This document shows positions 1 through 7,302 of a stretch of 9,700 nt of DNA, one piece after another. The first letter of the stretch is position 1. Every line of letters begins with the position of its first letter. The position numbers were made by a program, and so were the translations under genes. The notes beneath the pieces are model-generated. The model saw only the letters and a list, made by a program, of their open reading frames with translations, had not been told where the DNA came from and ran no database searches. The DNA is from Clostridiales bacterium. GTDB taxonomy: Bacteria > Bacillota > Clostridia > Oscillospirales > Acutalibacteraceae. Location: contig DYBQ01000088.1 in the NCBI GenBank assembly GCA_019418545.1, positions 357-10,056 of the forward strand, in the 5' to 3' direction.

Positions 1-805
1 GGATGGAGGAAGCCATTCTATCATGTTCTGCCTGAGACATTAAATCTGCCGCCAGATAGGCGGGCTTTGCCGTTTCGTCTGCCACAATGAGGATTTCGCT
101 GGGGCCTGCAATCATGTCGATATCCACGGTACCATACAGCTGCTTTTTTGCCGTGGCCACAAAGATGTTGCCCGGGCCTACAATCTTGTCCACCTTGGGA
201 ACTGTTTCGGTGCCAAAAGCCAGCGCCGCCACTGCCTGCGCGCCGCCCATGAGGAACACCCTGTCCACCCCGGCCACCAGCGCGGCAGCCATAATGTCCG
301 GGTTGGGCTTGCCGTTTTTGGCGGGAGGCGTCACCATGATAATCTCCCCCACCTCGGCAATTTTGGCGGGGATGGCGTTCATCAGCACAGAGGACGGATA
401 GGCTGCCGTGCCGCCAGGCACATAGATGCCCACCCGATGCAGGCCGCGCACCCGCTGGCCCATCATCACGCCGTTTTTCTGGGTGGTAAGCCAGCTTTGC
501 TGCTTTTGCCGCTGGTGGAAGTCCCGAATGTTGGCCGCCGCCTTTTCCAGCGCAGAAAGGAAGCTGGAATCGCACTGGGAAGCCAGCTCTTTCAGCTCTT
601 CTTTTGAAATCTCGGTTTTTTCCGGGGCTTTGCCGTCAAATTTTTCCGTATAGGCGCGCACCGCAGCATCGCCGTTTTTCCGCACGGTTTCGATGATTTC
701 GGCCACAATGCCGTCCACCTTGCGGTCGTTTTCTCCAATGCGCTCCTTTAGCTTTTCAATAAATCCGCGGCAGACTTCCGCGCTGCCGGTTACGGTTTGA
801 ATCAC
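1..805 (-). CDS. hisD: Histidinol dehydrogenase, 3'-truncated by the window edge
   Basis: HisD is a zinc enzyme that oxidises L-histidinol to L-histidine in two NAD-dependent steps, the end of histidine biosynthesis. Translating from GTG at 805 gives 268 residues before the window ends; family members are about 430 aa, so roughly the last 160 are outside. Visible landmarks are VPGGTAAYPSSVLMNAIPAK (about 129-148), GGAQAVAALAFGTE (187-200), VDKIVGPGN (205-213), MIAGPSE (231-237) and SQAEHD (257-262). Q258 and H261 in the last motif match the family's zinc ligands (E. coli Q259/H262); the other ligands and catalytic histidines lie beyond the edge. The GTG start is supported by AGGAGG seven bases upstream. 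The gene follows hisG after 35 bases without a promoter, so it is probably cotranscribed. No frameshift is seen in the visible part. Confidence 0.96.
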   Translation of the reverse strand, partial: MIQTVTGSAEVCRGFIEKLKERIGENDRKVDGIVAEIIETVRKNGDAAVRAYTEKFDGKAPEKTEISKEELKELASQCDSSFLSALEKAAANIRDFHQRQKQQSWLTTQKNGVMMGQRVRGLHRVGIYVPGGTAAYPSSVLMNAIPAKIAEVGEIIMVTPPAKNGKPNPDIMAAALVAGVDRVFLMGGAQAVAALAFGTETVPKVDKIVGPGNIFVATAKKQLYGTVDIDMIAGPSEILIVADETAKPAYLAADLMSQAEHDRMASSI

Positions 806-812
806 AGGAATA

Positions 813-818
813 CCTCCT
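813..818 (-). promoter_or_regulatory. Strong Shine-Dalgarno site of hisD
   Basis: The minus strand reads AGGAGG here (within TAAGGAGGTA), seven bases before the GTG at 805. It fixes the hisD start on a non-ATG codon and is the best ribosome binding site in the window. The hisG-hisD gap (806-840) shows nothing else except a short tandem AATGCT. Confidence 0.85.
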
Positions 819-840
819 TACTAACAAGCATTACAGCATT

Positions 841-1476
841 TTATTTTGTTTGAATGGCCTTTTCCATCTTGGCCGAAAGGGACTCGATTTCCTGCTTTCG
901 CAGCTTCATGCTGGCGGTGTTCACAATCAGCCGGGCGGAAATGTCCGCTACCGTCTCCTTTACTTCCAGCCCGTTTTCCTTTAGGGTGGAGCCTGTTTCC
1001 ACAATGTCCACAATGGCGTCAGAAAGCCCCAGCAAGGGCGCAAGCTCCACGGAACCCTCGATTTTGATGACCCGCACGTCCATGGCCTTGCTTTCAAAAA
1101 AGGCACGGGTTACGTTGGGATATTTGGAGGCCACCGTTTTTTCGGAAAAGCCCTCATAAAAATCCTTGCCCTTGGGCCCGGCCAGAGCAAAGCGGCATTT
1201 GCCGAAGCCCAAATCCAGCACCTCATAGAACCGGCTGCCGTTTTCCATGATGGTATCCTTGCCCACCACGCCCAAATCACACACGCCGTGCTCTACATAA
1301 GTAATCACGTCGGCGGCCTTTGCCAGCACCACCTCGATGCTGCCGTCGCCAATGGGCAGAATTAGCTGCCGCCCCTTGTTGTGAACGGCGGTGCAGTCCA
1401 TGCCCAGCTTTTCAAACAGGGCCACCGTGTCCTTTTCCAAACGGCCCTTGGTCAGTGCAATGCGAAGCGGTTTCAC
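841..1476 (-). CDS. hisG: ATP phosphoribosyltransferase catalytic subunit, short form
   Basis: HisG condenses ATP with PRPP to N1-(5-phosphoribosyl)-ATP, the committed step of histidine synthesis. The product is 211 aa, the length of the short form, which lacks the C-terminal ACT-like regulatory domain of the about 300 aa long form and needs HisZ. Seen in the sequence: ALTKGR (7-12), DLGVVGKD (67-74), and the PRPP-binding stretch from KIEGSVELAP (138-147) to GLSDAIVDIVETGSTL (150-165). The start chosen is GTG at 1476: AGGGGG lies nine bases upstream, and the resulting VKPLRIALTKGR is a normal HisG N-terminus. A second in-frame GTG at 1482 is only three bases from that site. The open frame continues upstream into hisZ, but that extension is not HisG-like. 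The GTG overlaps the hisZ TGA stop as GTGA, implying translational coupling of two partner subunits. Confidence 0.96.
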   Translation of the reverse strand: MKPLRIALTKGRLEKDTVALFEKLGMDCTAVHNKGRQLILPIGDGSIEVVLAKAADVITYVEHGVCDLGVVGKDTIMENGSRFYEVLDLGFGKCRFALAGPKGKDFYEGFSEKTVASKYPNVTRAFFESKAMDVRVIKIEGSVELAPLLGLSDAIVDIVETGSTLKENGLEVKETVADISARLIVNTASMKLRKQEIESLSAKMEKAIQTK

Positions 1477-2678
1477 TGGCACTCGCCCCCTTTCACGATT
1501 TCTGTTTTCCCGACAATATCCACCCGGGAAATGCCTTTTTTCCCGGCCAGCGCTTTGGCTTCTTCCAGCGTATCGCACAGGGCGTTTTCACAAATCAGCC
1601 CTTCCTCTTTGGAGAGCCGCTGGGCATATTGAATGCCGGCTAATTCCATGCCTTCTTCGGCAAAAATGAGCACATCGGGCTTTTTCACGCCTGCTCCCTG
1701 TCCCCGCCTCATCATGGCCTGTGCCACGGCATCCACGATGACAGAAAAGCCCACGGCGGGCATGGGGGAATCGAACCGGGACAAAAGGTTATCATAGCGG
1801 CCGCCCAGCAGCACCGCGTCGCCCCACTCTTCCACATAGGCGCTGAACACCACGCCGGTGTAGTAGTCGTTGCGCTGTACCAGTCCCAAATCCACCATCA
1901 TGCGGCTGCCAAGCCCCAAGCCGGACAATGATTCATACAGCTCCTGCAAATAGCGGAGGGTTTCCACCGCTTCGGGGCTGCTGCACAGGGAGAACGCTTC
2001 CTCGAACACCTCTTTGCCGCCAAACAGCCGGGGCAGCCTTGCCATGGCCCGCACGGCGGGGCTGTCGGGCAGCTTTTCGAGAATGGTGCTCAGGGCCGCA
2101 TAGTTTTTGGACTCGATGGTGCTGCGGATTTCCTCCCGCTCCTCCTCGCTGATGGGAAGCTCGGCTGCCAGCGCCCGGAAAAATCCCGCATGGCCAATTT
2201 CCATTCGGAAGCCCGGCAGGCAGCTTTCCATAGCCTCTGCCGCAATGGCAATGGCCTCCACGTCGGCCCGCTTGCCGCCTGCGCCCAGCAGCTCTACGCC
2301 GGACTCCACGGTTTCGTTGCTGCGGCCGGTAAGGCCGGGGTTGCTGCGATAGATGGGCTGATTATAATAAAAGCGCATGGGGCGCTCCATATTTTGCAGC
2401 CGGGTGGCGGCCAGCCGGGCAATGGGGGTGGTGGTGTCCGGCCTGAGCACCAGCAGGCGGCCCTTTTGGTCGCTCATTTTCATCATGATTTCCTGGGGAA
2501 TACCGGAGCGGGCAGGCTCGAACACATCATAAAATTCGATGCCCGGCGTAACCGCTTCCTGATAGCCGTGGGAAACAAACACCTGCTTCAGGCGGCTTTC
2601 TGCCAGACGGCGGGCGGCACATTCCTCAAAGAGAAGGTCCCGGGTGCCTTCGGGGGTAATTTTATTATAAAGTTTCAT
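1473..2678 (-). CDS. hisZ: ATP phosphoribosyltransferase regulatory subunit (HisRS paralogue)
   Basis: HisZ is a class II histidyl-tRNA synthetase relative with no known aminoacylation role; it assembles with short HisG and gives that enzyme activity and histidine feedback control. The 401 aa product shows RPDTTTPIAR (79-88), a motif-2-like RPMRFYYNQPIYR (99-111), QRNDYYTGVVF (268-278) and a motif-3-like LLGGRYDNLL (290-299). The ESGVELLG stretch (125-132) has Ser where HisRS normally has Gln (QxGxE). The last 70 residues (from about KKPDVLIFAEEG, 332) resemble an anticodon-binding-domain fold, ending with VDIVGKTEIVKGG. An alternative reading is a HisRS, but the adjacent short hisG and the degenerate HisRS motifs argue for HisZ. 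ATG at 2678 is preceded by AAGGA at seven bases. An in-frame TTG at 2696 has no comparable site. First gene of the his transcription unit. Confidence 0.93.
   Translation of the reverse strand: MKLYNKITPEGTRDLLFEECAARRLAESRLKQVFVSHGYQEAVTPGIEFYDVFEPARSGIPQEIMMKMSDQKGRLLVLRPDTTTPIARLAATRLQNMERPMRFYYNQPIYRSNPGLTGRSNETVESGVELLGAGGKRADVEAIAIAAEAMESCLPGFRMEIGHAGFFRALAAELPISEEEREEIRSTIESKNYAALSTILEKLPDSPAVRAMARLPRLFGGKEVFEEAFSLCSSPEAVETLRYLQELYESLSGLGLGSRMMVDLGLVQRNDYYTGVVFSAYVEEWGDAVLLGGRYDNLLSRFDSPMPAVGFSVIVDAVAQAMMRRGQGAGVKKPDVLIFAEEGMELAGIQYAQRLSKEEGLICENALCDTLEEAKALAGKKGISRVDIVGKTEIVKGGECQ
1486..1491 (-). promoter_or_regulatory. Ribosome binding site of hisG inside the end of hisZ
   Basis: The minus strand reads AGGGGG inside the last codons of hisZ. 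It is nine bases from the GTG at 1476 and three from the GTG at 1482, which favours the former as the hisG start. Confidence 0.6.
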
Positions 2679-2746
2679 GGTGACATCCTTCCTCAATCGG
2701 GATAAAAAATGGAATTGATAACAGCCAATAAAGCGAAAACAGGTAC

Positions 2747-2773
2747 TGCGGGCGCATACTATGCGCCCCTACA
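2747..2773. repeat. Small GC-rich palindromic intergenic repeat
   Basis: GGGCGCAT (2750-2757) and ATGCGCCC (2761-2768) are perfect inverted repeats separated by ACT, flanked by TGC on the left and CTACA on the right. On the minus strand the edges read TGTAGGGGCG...CGCCCGCA. From memory, small palindromes with this TGTAGGGGCG/CGCCCGCA frame are scattered between genes in clostridial (Oscillospiraceae-type) genomes; that cannot be tested here. In the his leader mRNA it would form an 8-bp hairpin. It lacks an adjacent T-tract on either strand, so it is not a standard terminator. Its GC content contrasts sharply with the AT-rich leader around it, suggesting insertion. Confidence 0.6.
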
Positions 2774-2789
2774 AATAAAATATCCTCTT

Positions 2790-2805
2790 ACGCTTTAGCG
2801 TGCTA
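2790..2805. promoter_or_regulatory. Overlapping dyad symmetries at the his transcription start (possible operator)
   Basis: On the minus strand two short symmetric elements overlap: TAGC-AC-GCTA (2796-2805) and ACGC-TAAA-GCGT (2790-2801). They sit just downstream of the predicted -10 box, where the first transcribed base should fall. That position suits a repressor operator; a TrpR-like his repressor (HisR/YerC type in Firmicutes) would be one candidate. Such short symmetry can arise by chance, so this is a hypothesis. Confidence 0.3.
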
Positions 2806-2807
2806 CT

Positions 2808-2837
2808 ATGATATCACAGCACTATCTCCCCTGTCAA
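2808..2837 (-). promoter_or_regulatory. Sigma-A-type promoter of the his genes
   Basis: The minus strand has a perfect -35 TTGACA (2832-2837), an 18-base spacer and a -10 TATCAT (2808-2813). The -35 begins 10 bases after the polC stop, so the promoter occupies the very start of the intergenic gap. Initiation would fall near 2800-2802, giving a leader of about 120 bases before hisZ. No T-box-like sequence and no run of His codons in a leader peptide is visible in that leader. Confidence 0.72.
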
Positions 2838-2847
2838 TCCCTTTTTG

Positions 2848-5800
2848 TCAGAACAGGCTCATCTGGCTGCTGTCCGGCAAACCGGCAAGGGCGCCCGCCT
2901 CTTTCAGGGTTTCAATCACGGCTTTTGTCACCTTGGCGCGAGCCTGCAAATCATCAATGGAAATATAGGGCCCGCCGCTGTTTTTGGCTTCTTCCAAACA
3001 AATGGCGGCAGATTCGCCCACGCCGGACAAAGACGAGAAGGGCAGGCGGATTTTGCCGTCCTCCACCAGATACTTTTTCGCGGCGGACTTATACAAATCC
3101 ACCGGCAGCACTTCAATGCCCCGGGCCAGCATTTCATTCACAATTTGATAGGTGGCATAGGCGGCTTCTTCCTTTGCAGAGGCCTCCTTGCCCTTCATGT
3201 TAATTTCCATCATGCGCTGGCGCACGGCGGCACGGCCTTTTGTGACCACTGCCCCCTCAAAGTCCTCGCCGCGGACAGAGAAATAGGCCGCATAATATTC
3301 CACGGGCTTGTGTACCTTATACCAGCCAAGCCGCAGCGCTGCAATCATATAGGCGGCGGCGTGGGCTTTTGGGAACATGTATTTGATTTTTAAGCAGGAT
3401 TCAATATACCAGTCGGGGACATTGTGCTCCTTCATGGCCTGCTTGTGCTCGTCGGTGAGGAGCTTGGGCGCTTTGCCCTTACGGACAATTTCCATAATCT
3501 TAAAGGCCATTTTCGGCTCCAGCCCTTTCAGCATCAGATAGGTCATAATGCTGTCACGGGTACCGATTACCTCGGAAATGGTGCAGGTGCCGTTTTTAAT
3601 AAGGTCTTGGGCGTTGCCCAGCCACACGTCCGTACCGTGGGAAAGGCCGGAAACCTGCAACAGGTCAGAAAAGGTTTTGGGCTTGGAGTCCACCAGCATC
3701 TGGCGCACAAAGGGCGTGCCCAGCTCTGGCAAAGAGAAGGTGCCGGTAACAGAATCGATGTCCTCCGGCTTTACGCCCAGAGCCTTGGTGGAGTGGAACA
3801 GGGACATAACCTCCGGGTCACTCATGGAAACATTCATCACGGGGATGCCGGTGTACTCTTCCAGATAGTGATAAATGGTGGGCACATCGTGTCCCAGCTC
3901 GTCCAGCTTACAAATGGTGTCGTGGATGGAATGGAAGTCGAAGTGGGTAGTAATGTTGTCGGACTTCTGGTCGTTGGCCGGGTGCTGCACCGGGCAGAAT
4001 TCATACACATCGTGGCCCTTGGGCACAACCACCATGCCGCCGGGGTGCTGGCCGGTGGTGCGCTTAATGCCCGTACAGCCAATGGCCAGCCGCTGCTCTT
4101 CTGCACGGCGCAGGGGAATGCCCCGCTCTTCCGCATATTTTTTGACAAAGCCCAAAGCCGTTTTGTCGGCCACAGTGGCAATGGTACCGGCCTTAAACAC
4201 GTTGTCCTTGCCAAACAGGGTTTCGGTGTAGCGGTGAGCGCTGGACTGGTATTCGCCGGAGAAGTTTAAGTCGATATCGGGGGTTTTGTCGCCGTCAAAG
4301 CCCAAAAAGGTTTCAAAGGGGATGGTGTGGCCGTCCCGGTTGTAGTCGGTGCCGCATTTGGGGCACTTTTTGGGCGGCAAGTCAAAGCCGGAGCCATAGC
4401 TGCCGTCGGTGATAAATTCGCTGTTTTTGCAGTTGGGGCAGATGTAGTGGGGCTCCAAGGGGTTTACTTCCGAAATACCGGACATACTGGCCACAAAGGA
4501 GGAGCCAACAGAGCCACGGGAGCCTACCAGATAGCCATGGGCTTCGGAATCGGCCACCAGCTTTTGAGCGGTCATATACAGCACGGAGAAGCCGTGTTTG
4601 TTAATAGAGTCCAATTCCCGCTTGAGGCGCTTTTCCACAATTTCCGGCAGAGGGTCGCCATATTTTTCTTTTGCCCGCTTCCAGCAAATGGAGTTGAGCT
4701 GCTCTTCTGCGCCGTCAATAAAGGGCGGAAACACGCCTTCGGGAATGGGGCGCACAATGTCAACGCTGTCGGCAATTTTGTTGGGGTTAGTAACCACCAC
4801 TTCATAGGCCTTTTCTTCGCCCAAATAGCTAAATTCCTCCAGCATTTCGGCGGTGGTGCGAAGATATAGGGGCGCCTGCTCGGCAGCATCGCTGAACCCC
4901 TGCCCGGCCATAAGGATTTCCCGATACCGGGCGTCCTTCGGGTCCATAAAGTGGACGTCTCCGGTGGCGACTACAGGCTTGTTCAGCTCTTCGCCCAGCC
5001 GGATGATGGTGCGGTTAAATTCCTTCAAATCCTCTTCGCTGGAAGCGGTACCGTTTCGCAGCATAAAGGCGTTGTTGCCCAGGGGCTGGATTTCGAGATA
5101 GTCATAGAAAGAGGCGATTTCACACAGCTTATCCCAAGACTCGTGGCGCAGCATGGCACGGAACAATTCGCCCGCCTCGCAGGCGCTGCCCAAAATCAGC
5201 CCTTCCCGGTGCTCCACCAGCACGCTTTTGGGAATCCGGGGCTTTTTATAAAAATAGTCGAGATGGGCATAGGAAATCAGCTTGTAGAGGTTCCGCAGGC
5301 CGGCTTTGTTCTTTACCAAAATAATCTGGTGATAGGTGGGCAGCTTTTTCGCATCGCCCCCGGCCAGCGAGGTGTTAATGTCCATCACCGTTTTGGCGCC
5401 GGTGTCCTCTTTCAGGCGGATGAGCAGCTGCTCAAAAATCTGCGCCAGCACCGCCGCATCGTCGCAGGCACGGTGATGGTTAAAGGGCGGCAGCTTGAGA
5501 TAGTTTGCCACCGTGTCCAGCTTGCAGTTTTTAATCCCCTTGAGCATGGAGCGGCACATAGGCACTGTGTCGATATAGGCAAAGGGAAATTCCATGCCGC
5601 AGCGCCCGGCGGCTGCCCGCATAAAGGAGGTGTCAAACTCTGCGTTGTGTGCCACCAGCACCGGGGAGCCCTCCCCGCAGAATGCATAGAAGGCTTCCAG
5701 CGCTTCCTGTTCGCTGGGGGCATCCTTCACCATGTCGTCGTTAATGCCGGTCAGCTCGGTAATTCTGGCCGGGATGGGCCGCTCGGGATTGACAAAGGTA

Positions 5801-7212
5801 TCAAAGCTGTCAAGAATCTCGCCGTTCTTCATCCGAACCGCGCCGATTTCCGTTATACGGTCGTTTCCGGCGCTGAGCCCGGTGGTTTCAATGTCGAAAA
5901 CGATGTATTCCCCATCCAGCGGCATGTCGGTGTGGCCGGAAACGGCGGGCACCATGTCGTTGACAAAATAGGCTTCCACGCCATAGATGACCTTCATCTC
6001 TCCCCCGTCCTTGCGGATGGCTTCCACCGCATTCATCGCGTCAGGGAATGCCTGGGCAACACCGTGGTCGGTGATGGCAATGGCCTTGTGCCCCCACTTA
6101 AACGCCCTTTTAATCAGCTCCCCGGCCGGGGTCATGCCGTCCATGCTGGACATGTTGGTGTGCAAATGCAGCTCCACCCGCTTTTCCTCGGCATCGTCCA
6201 CCACTTTCCGCTGCTCCACCGTGGCAAGACACCGGGGCCGCATCACGTCCTCGTGGTCGTATTTGTCATATTCCACCTGCCCCTTTGCCAGCACGGACAT
6301 GCCCTTTTTGAGGGTGTCCAAAAGCTTGCACTGCTTTGCGTCCTGAATGATTTTGAGGGTGATGGAGCTTGTATAGTCCGTGATGCTGATAGAATAGATT
6401 TTTTTGCTTTTGTCCCTGGTTTCCTTGCTTTCCAGGGCAAAAATTTCGCCCCAAACACAGGTGCTGCCAATGTCCGGCGTCACCCGCTCAATGGGCACCG
6501 GCTGGGCTTTGCCCATTCTGCCCAAAATGTCCTGTGCCGTTTCGGGCAAAATGGAGGGATAGAGGGTCTCTTCGGTGCGGACGCTGATGGTTTTTGGGAT
6601 GGAAGGCTTTTGCCCCTTTTTGGGGCGCTCCTGCATCATGGCCTCATACTGCTCCGCTTCCTCTATGGCTGCTTCCCGGCGGCGGGTTTCCTCTTCTTTT
6701 TTAATGGCCTCAATATGTACCGCGTCCTCCGGGGTAAGCGACAGCTTCCCCTCAAACTGCACGTCCAGCAAAAGGCCGAATTCCTCCTGAATCAGCGCCG
6801 AGAGCGCCTTGTCCAGCTTTCGGGCAAGCAGCAGCTCGTGTCCCCCGTGGGTGAGGGACACAAAAAAGGTATGCTCCTGAATCCGGGCCGTTGCCCCCTG
6901 GAAGCTGCCGTTAACGCTGGCATCCCGGCGCTTTAATTCTGCGGCCAGGCTGGGAAAGTAGTCCGCCGAAAAGCTCTCTTCGGGATAGCGGGGACGGATG
7001 ACCGCACGCCCCACCTGCAAAGGGGAGTTTTCCAGCAGCTTTTCCGCCTGGAACAGGGCTTCCCGCTCTATGGGCTTGGGAAAAAACACGGTGATTTCCA
7101 AAAAACGCTGCTCTTTTTCCACCGAAATGGCGCGCACTTCCCCTTTCCGCACTGCATCCGGCAGAGAAGCGCAGTCAATTTGTCTTTCAAATAATCCTTC
7201 AAAGCTCTTCAC
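2848..7212 (-). CDS. polC: DNA polymerase III alpha subunit, PolC type with built-in proofreading
   Basis: PolC is the main replicative polymerase of low-GC Gram-positive bacteria. The 1454 aa product is full length. Domains in order: N-terminal region (1-235) with a charged, probably helical stretch at about 168-200; OB-fold (about 238-335); PHP domain from about 344 with HLHT (349-352) and TDHG (381-384); a DnaQ-like 3'-5' exonuclease inserted at about 433-600 with D440/E442 (DIETTG), D527 (HNAEFD) and H580/D585 (HxAxxD), all five DEDDh residues present; a zinc finger C925, C928, C950, C953; the palm with PDIDLNF (978-984; D979, D981) and KLDELGHD (1102-1109, D1104 likely third catalytic acid); and a C-terminal QMSLF (1450-1454) that fits a sliding-clamp-binding motif. 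Start is GTG with AAGGAAGG seven bases upstream. It lies 90 bases after ispG, as in many Clostridia. Nothing is missing or broken. Confidence 0.98.
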   Translation of the reverse strand: MKSFEGLFERQIDCASLPDAVRKGEVRAISVEKEQRFLEITVFFPKPIEREALFQAEKLLENSPLQVGRAVIRPRYPEESFSADYFPSLAAELKRRDASVNGSFQGATARIQEHTFFVSLTHGGHELLLARKLDKALSALIQEEFGLLLDVQFEGKLSLTPEDAVHIEAIKKEEETRRREAAIEEAEQYEAMMQERPKKGQKPSIPKTISVRTEETLYPSILPETAQDILGRMGKAQPVPIERVTPDIGSTCVWGEIFALESKETRDKSKKIYSISITDYTSSITLKIIQDAKQCKLLDTLKKGMSVLAKGQVEYDKYDHEDVMRPRCLATVEQRKVVDDAEEKRVELHLHTNMSSMDGMTPAGELIKRAFKWGHKAIAITDHGVAQAFPDAMNAVEAIRKDGGEMKVIYGVEAYFVNDMVPAVSGHTDMPLDGEYIVFDIETTGLSAGNDRITEIGAVRMKNGEILDSFDTFVNPERPIPARITELTGINDDMVKDAPSEQEALEAFYAFCGEGSPVLVAHNAEFDTSFMRAAAGRCGMEFPFAYIDTVPMCRSMLKGIKNCKLDTVANYLKLPPFNHHRACDDAAVLAQIFEQLLIRLKEDTGAKTVMDINTSLAGGDAKKLPTYHQIILVKNKAGLRNLYKLISYAHLDYFYKKPRIPKSVLVEHREGLILGSACEAGELFRAMLRHESWDKLCEIASFYDYLEIQPLGNNAFMLRNGTASSEEDLKEFNRTIIRLGEELNKPVVATGDVHFMDPKDARYREILMAGQGFSDAAEQAPLYLRTTAEMLEEFSYLGEEKAYEVVVTNPNKIADSVDIVRPIPEGVFPPFIDGAEEQLNSICWKRAKEKYGDPLPEIVEKRLKRELDSINKHGFSVLYMTAQKLVADSEAHGYLVGSRGSVGSSFVASMSGISEVNPLEPHYICPNCKNSEFITDGSYGSGFDLPPKKCPKCGTDYNRDGHTIPFETFLGFDGDKTPDIDLNFSGEYQSSAHRYTETLFGKDNVFKAGTIATVADKTALGFVKKYAEERGIPLRRAEEQRLAIGCTGIKRTTGQHPGGMVVVPKGHDVYEFCPVQHPANDQKSDNITTHFDFHSIHDTICKLDELGHDVPTIYHYLEEYTGIPVMNVSMSDPEVMSLFHSTKALGVKPEDIDSVTGTFSLPELGTPFVRQMLVDSKPKTFSDLLQVSGLSHGTDVWLGNAQDLIKNGTCTISEVIGTRDSIMTYLMLKGLEPKMAFKIMEIVRKGKAPKLLTDEHKQAMKEHNVPDWYIESCLKIKYMFPKAHAAAYMIAALRLGWYKVHKPVEYYAAYFSVRGEDFEGAVVTKGRAAVRQRMMEINMKGKEASAKEEAAYATYQIVNEMLARGIEVLPVDLYKSAAKKYLVEDGKIRLPFSSLSGVGESAAICLEEAKNSGGPYISIDDLQARAKVTKAVIETLKEAGALAGLPDSSQMSLF

Positions 7213-7241
7213 GGGCCGACCTTCCTTTTCACAATTCTATA

Positions 7242-7297
7242 GCAAAACACAAACACGCCGCCACCGGCTGACACAAACCTATCAATCCGGGGCGGCG
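7242..7297 (-). terminator. GC-rich stem-loop with T-rich tail between ispG and polC
   Basis: On the minus strand CGCCGCC (7297-7291) plus CCGG (7290-7287) can pair with CCGG (7267-7264) plus GGCGGCG (7262-7256), with one bulged base and a 19-base loop. The 3' side runs into TGTTTGTGTTTTG. This resembles an intrinsic terminator or attenuator, but the loop is long and the T-tract is interrupted by G, so it may be leaky. It starts six bases after the ispG stop and ends about 30 bases before polC, so it could reduce read-through into polC. No convincing polC promoter is visible: a TGCTATAGAAT stretch (about 7234-7244) looks like a -10, but has no matching -35. Confidence 0.42.
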
Positions 7298-7302
7298 CTG
7301 TG

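Noticed and set aside
802..831. A nine-codon minus-strand mini-ORF (ATG at 831) ending at a TGA that overlaps the hisD GTG
   Set aside because: It has no ribosome site and contains the hisD Shine-Dalgarno sequence; most likely chance.
1477..1578. An upstream extension of hisG by 34 codons
   Set aside because: It reads through the hisZ C-terminal codons in another frame, does not resemble HisG N-termini, and lacks a ribosome site; GTG at 1476 explains everything.
2679..2696. An earlier TTG start for hisZ adding six residues
   Set aside because: It overlaps the GAGGAAGGA ribosome site that serves the ATG at 2678, and has none of its own.
2679..2800. T-box riboswitch or His leader peptide ahead of hisZ
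   Set aside because: The leader is only about 120 bases, no T-box consensus is present, and no short frame with consecutive His codons was found.
4951..6936. A 661-codon open frame on the plus strand opposite polC
   Set aside because: It lies entirely antisense to the conserved exonuclease, PHP and OB regions of polC, and its translation is His/Gly/Val-rich with no recognisable domain. Long antisense frames are expected from the codon use of a GC-rich gene.
7234..7260. Promoter for polC with TGCTATAGAAT as an extended -10
   Set aside because: The expected -35 position falls in GGCGGC of the stem-loop, with no TTGACA-like sequence; too weak to annotate.
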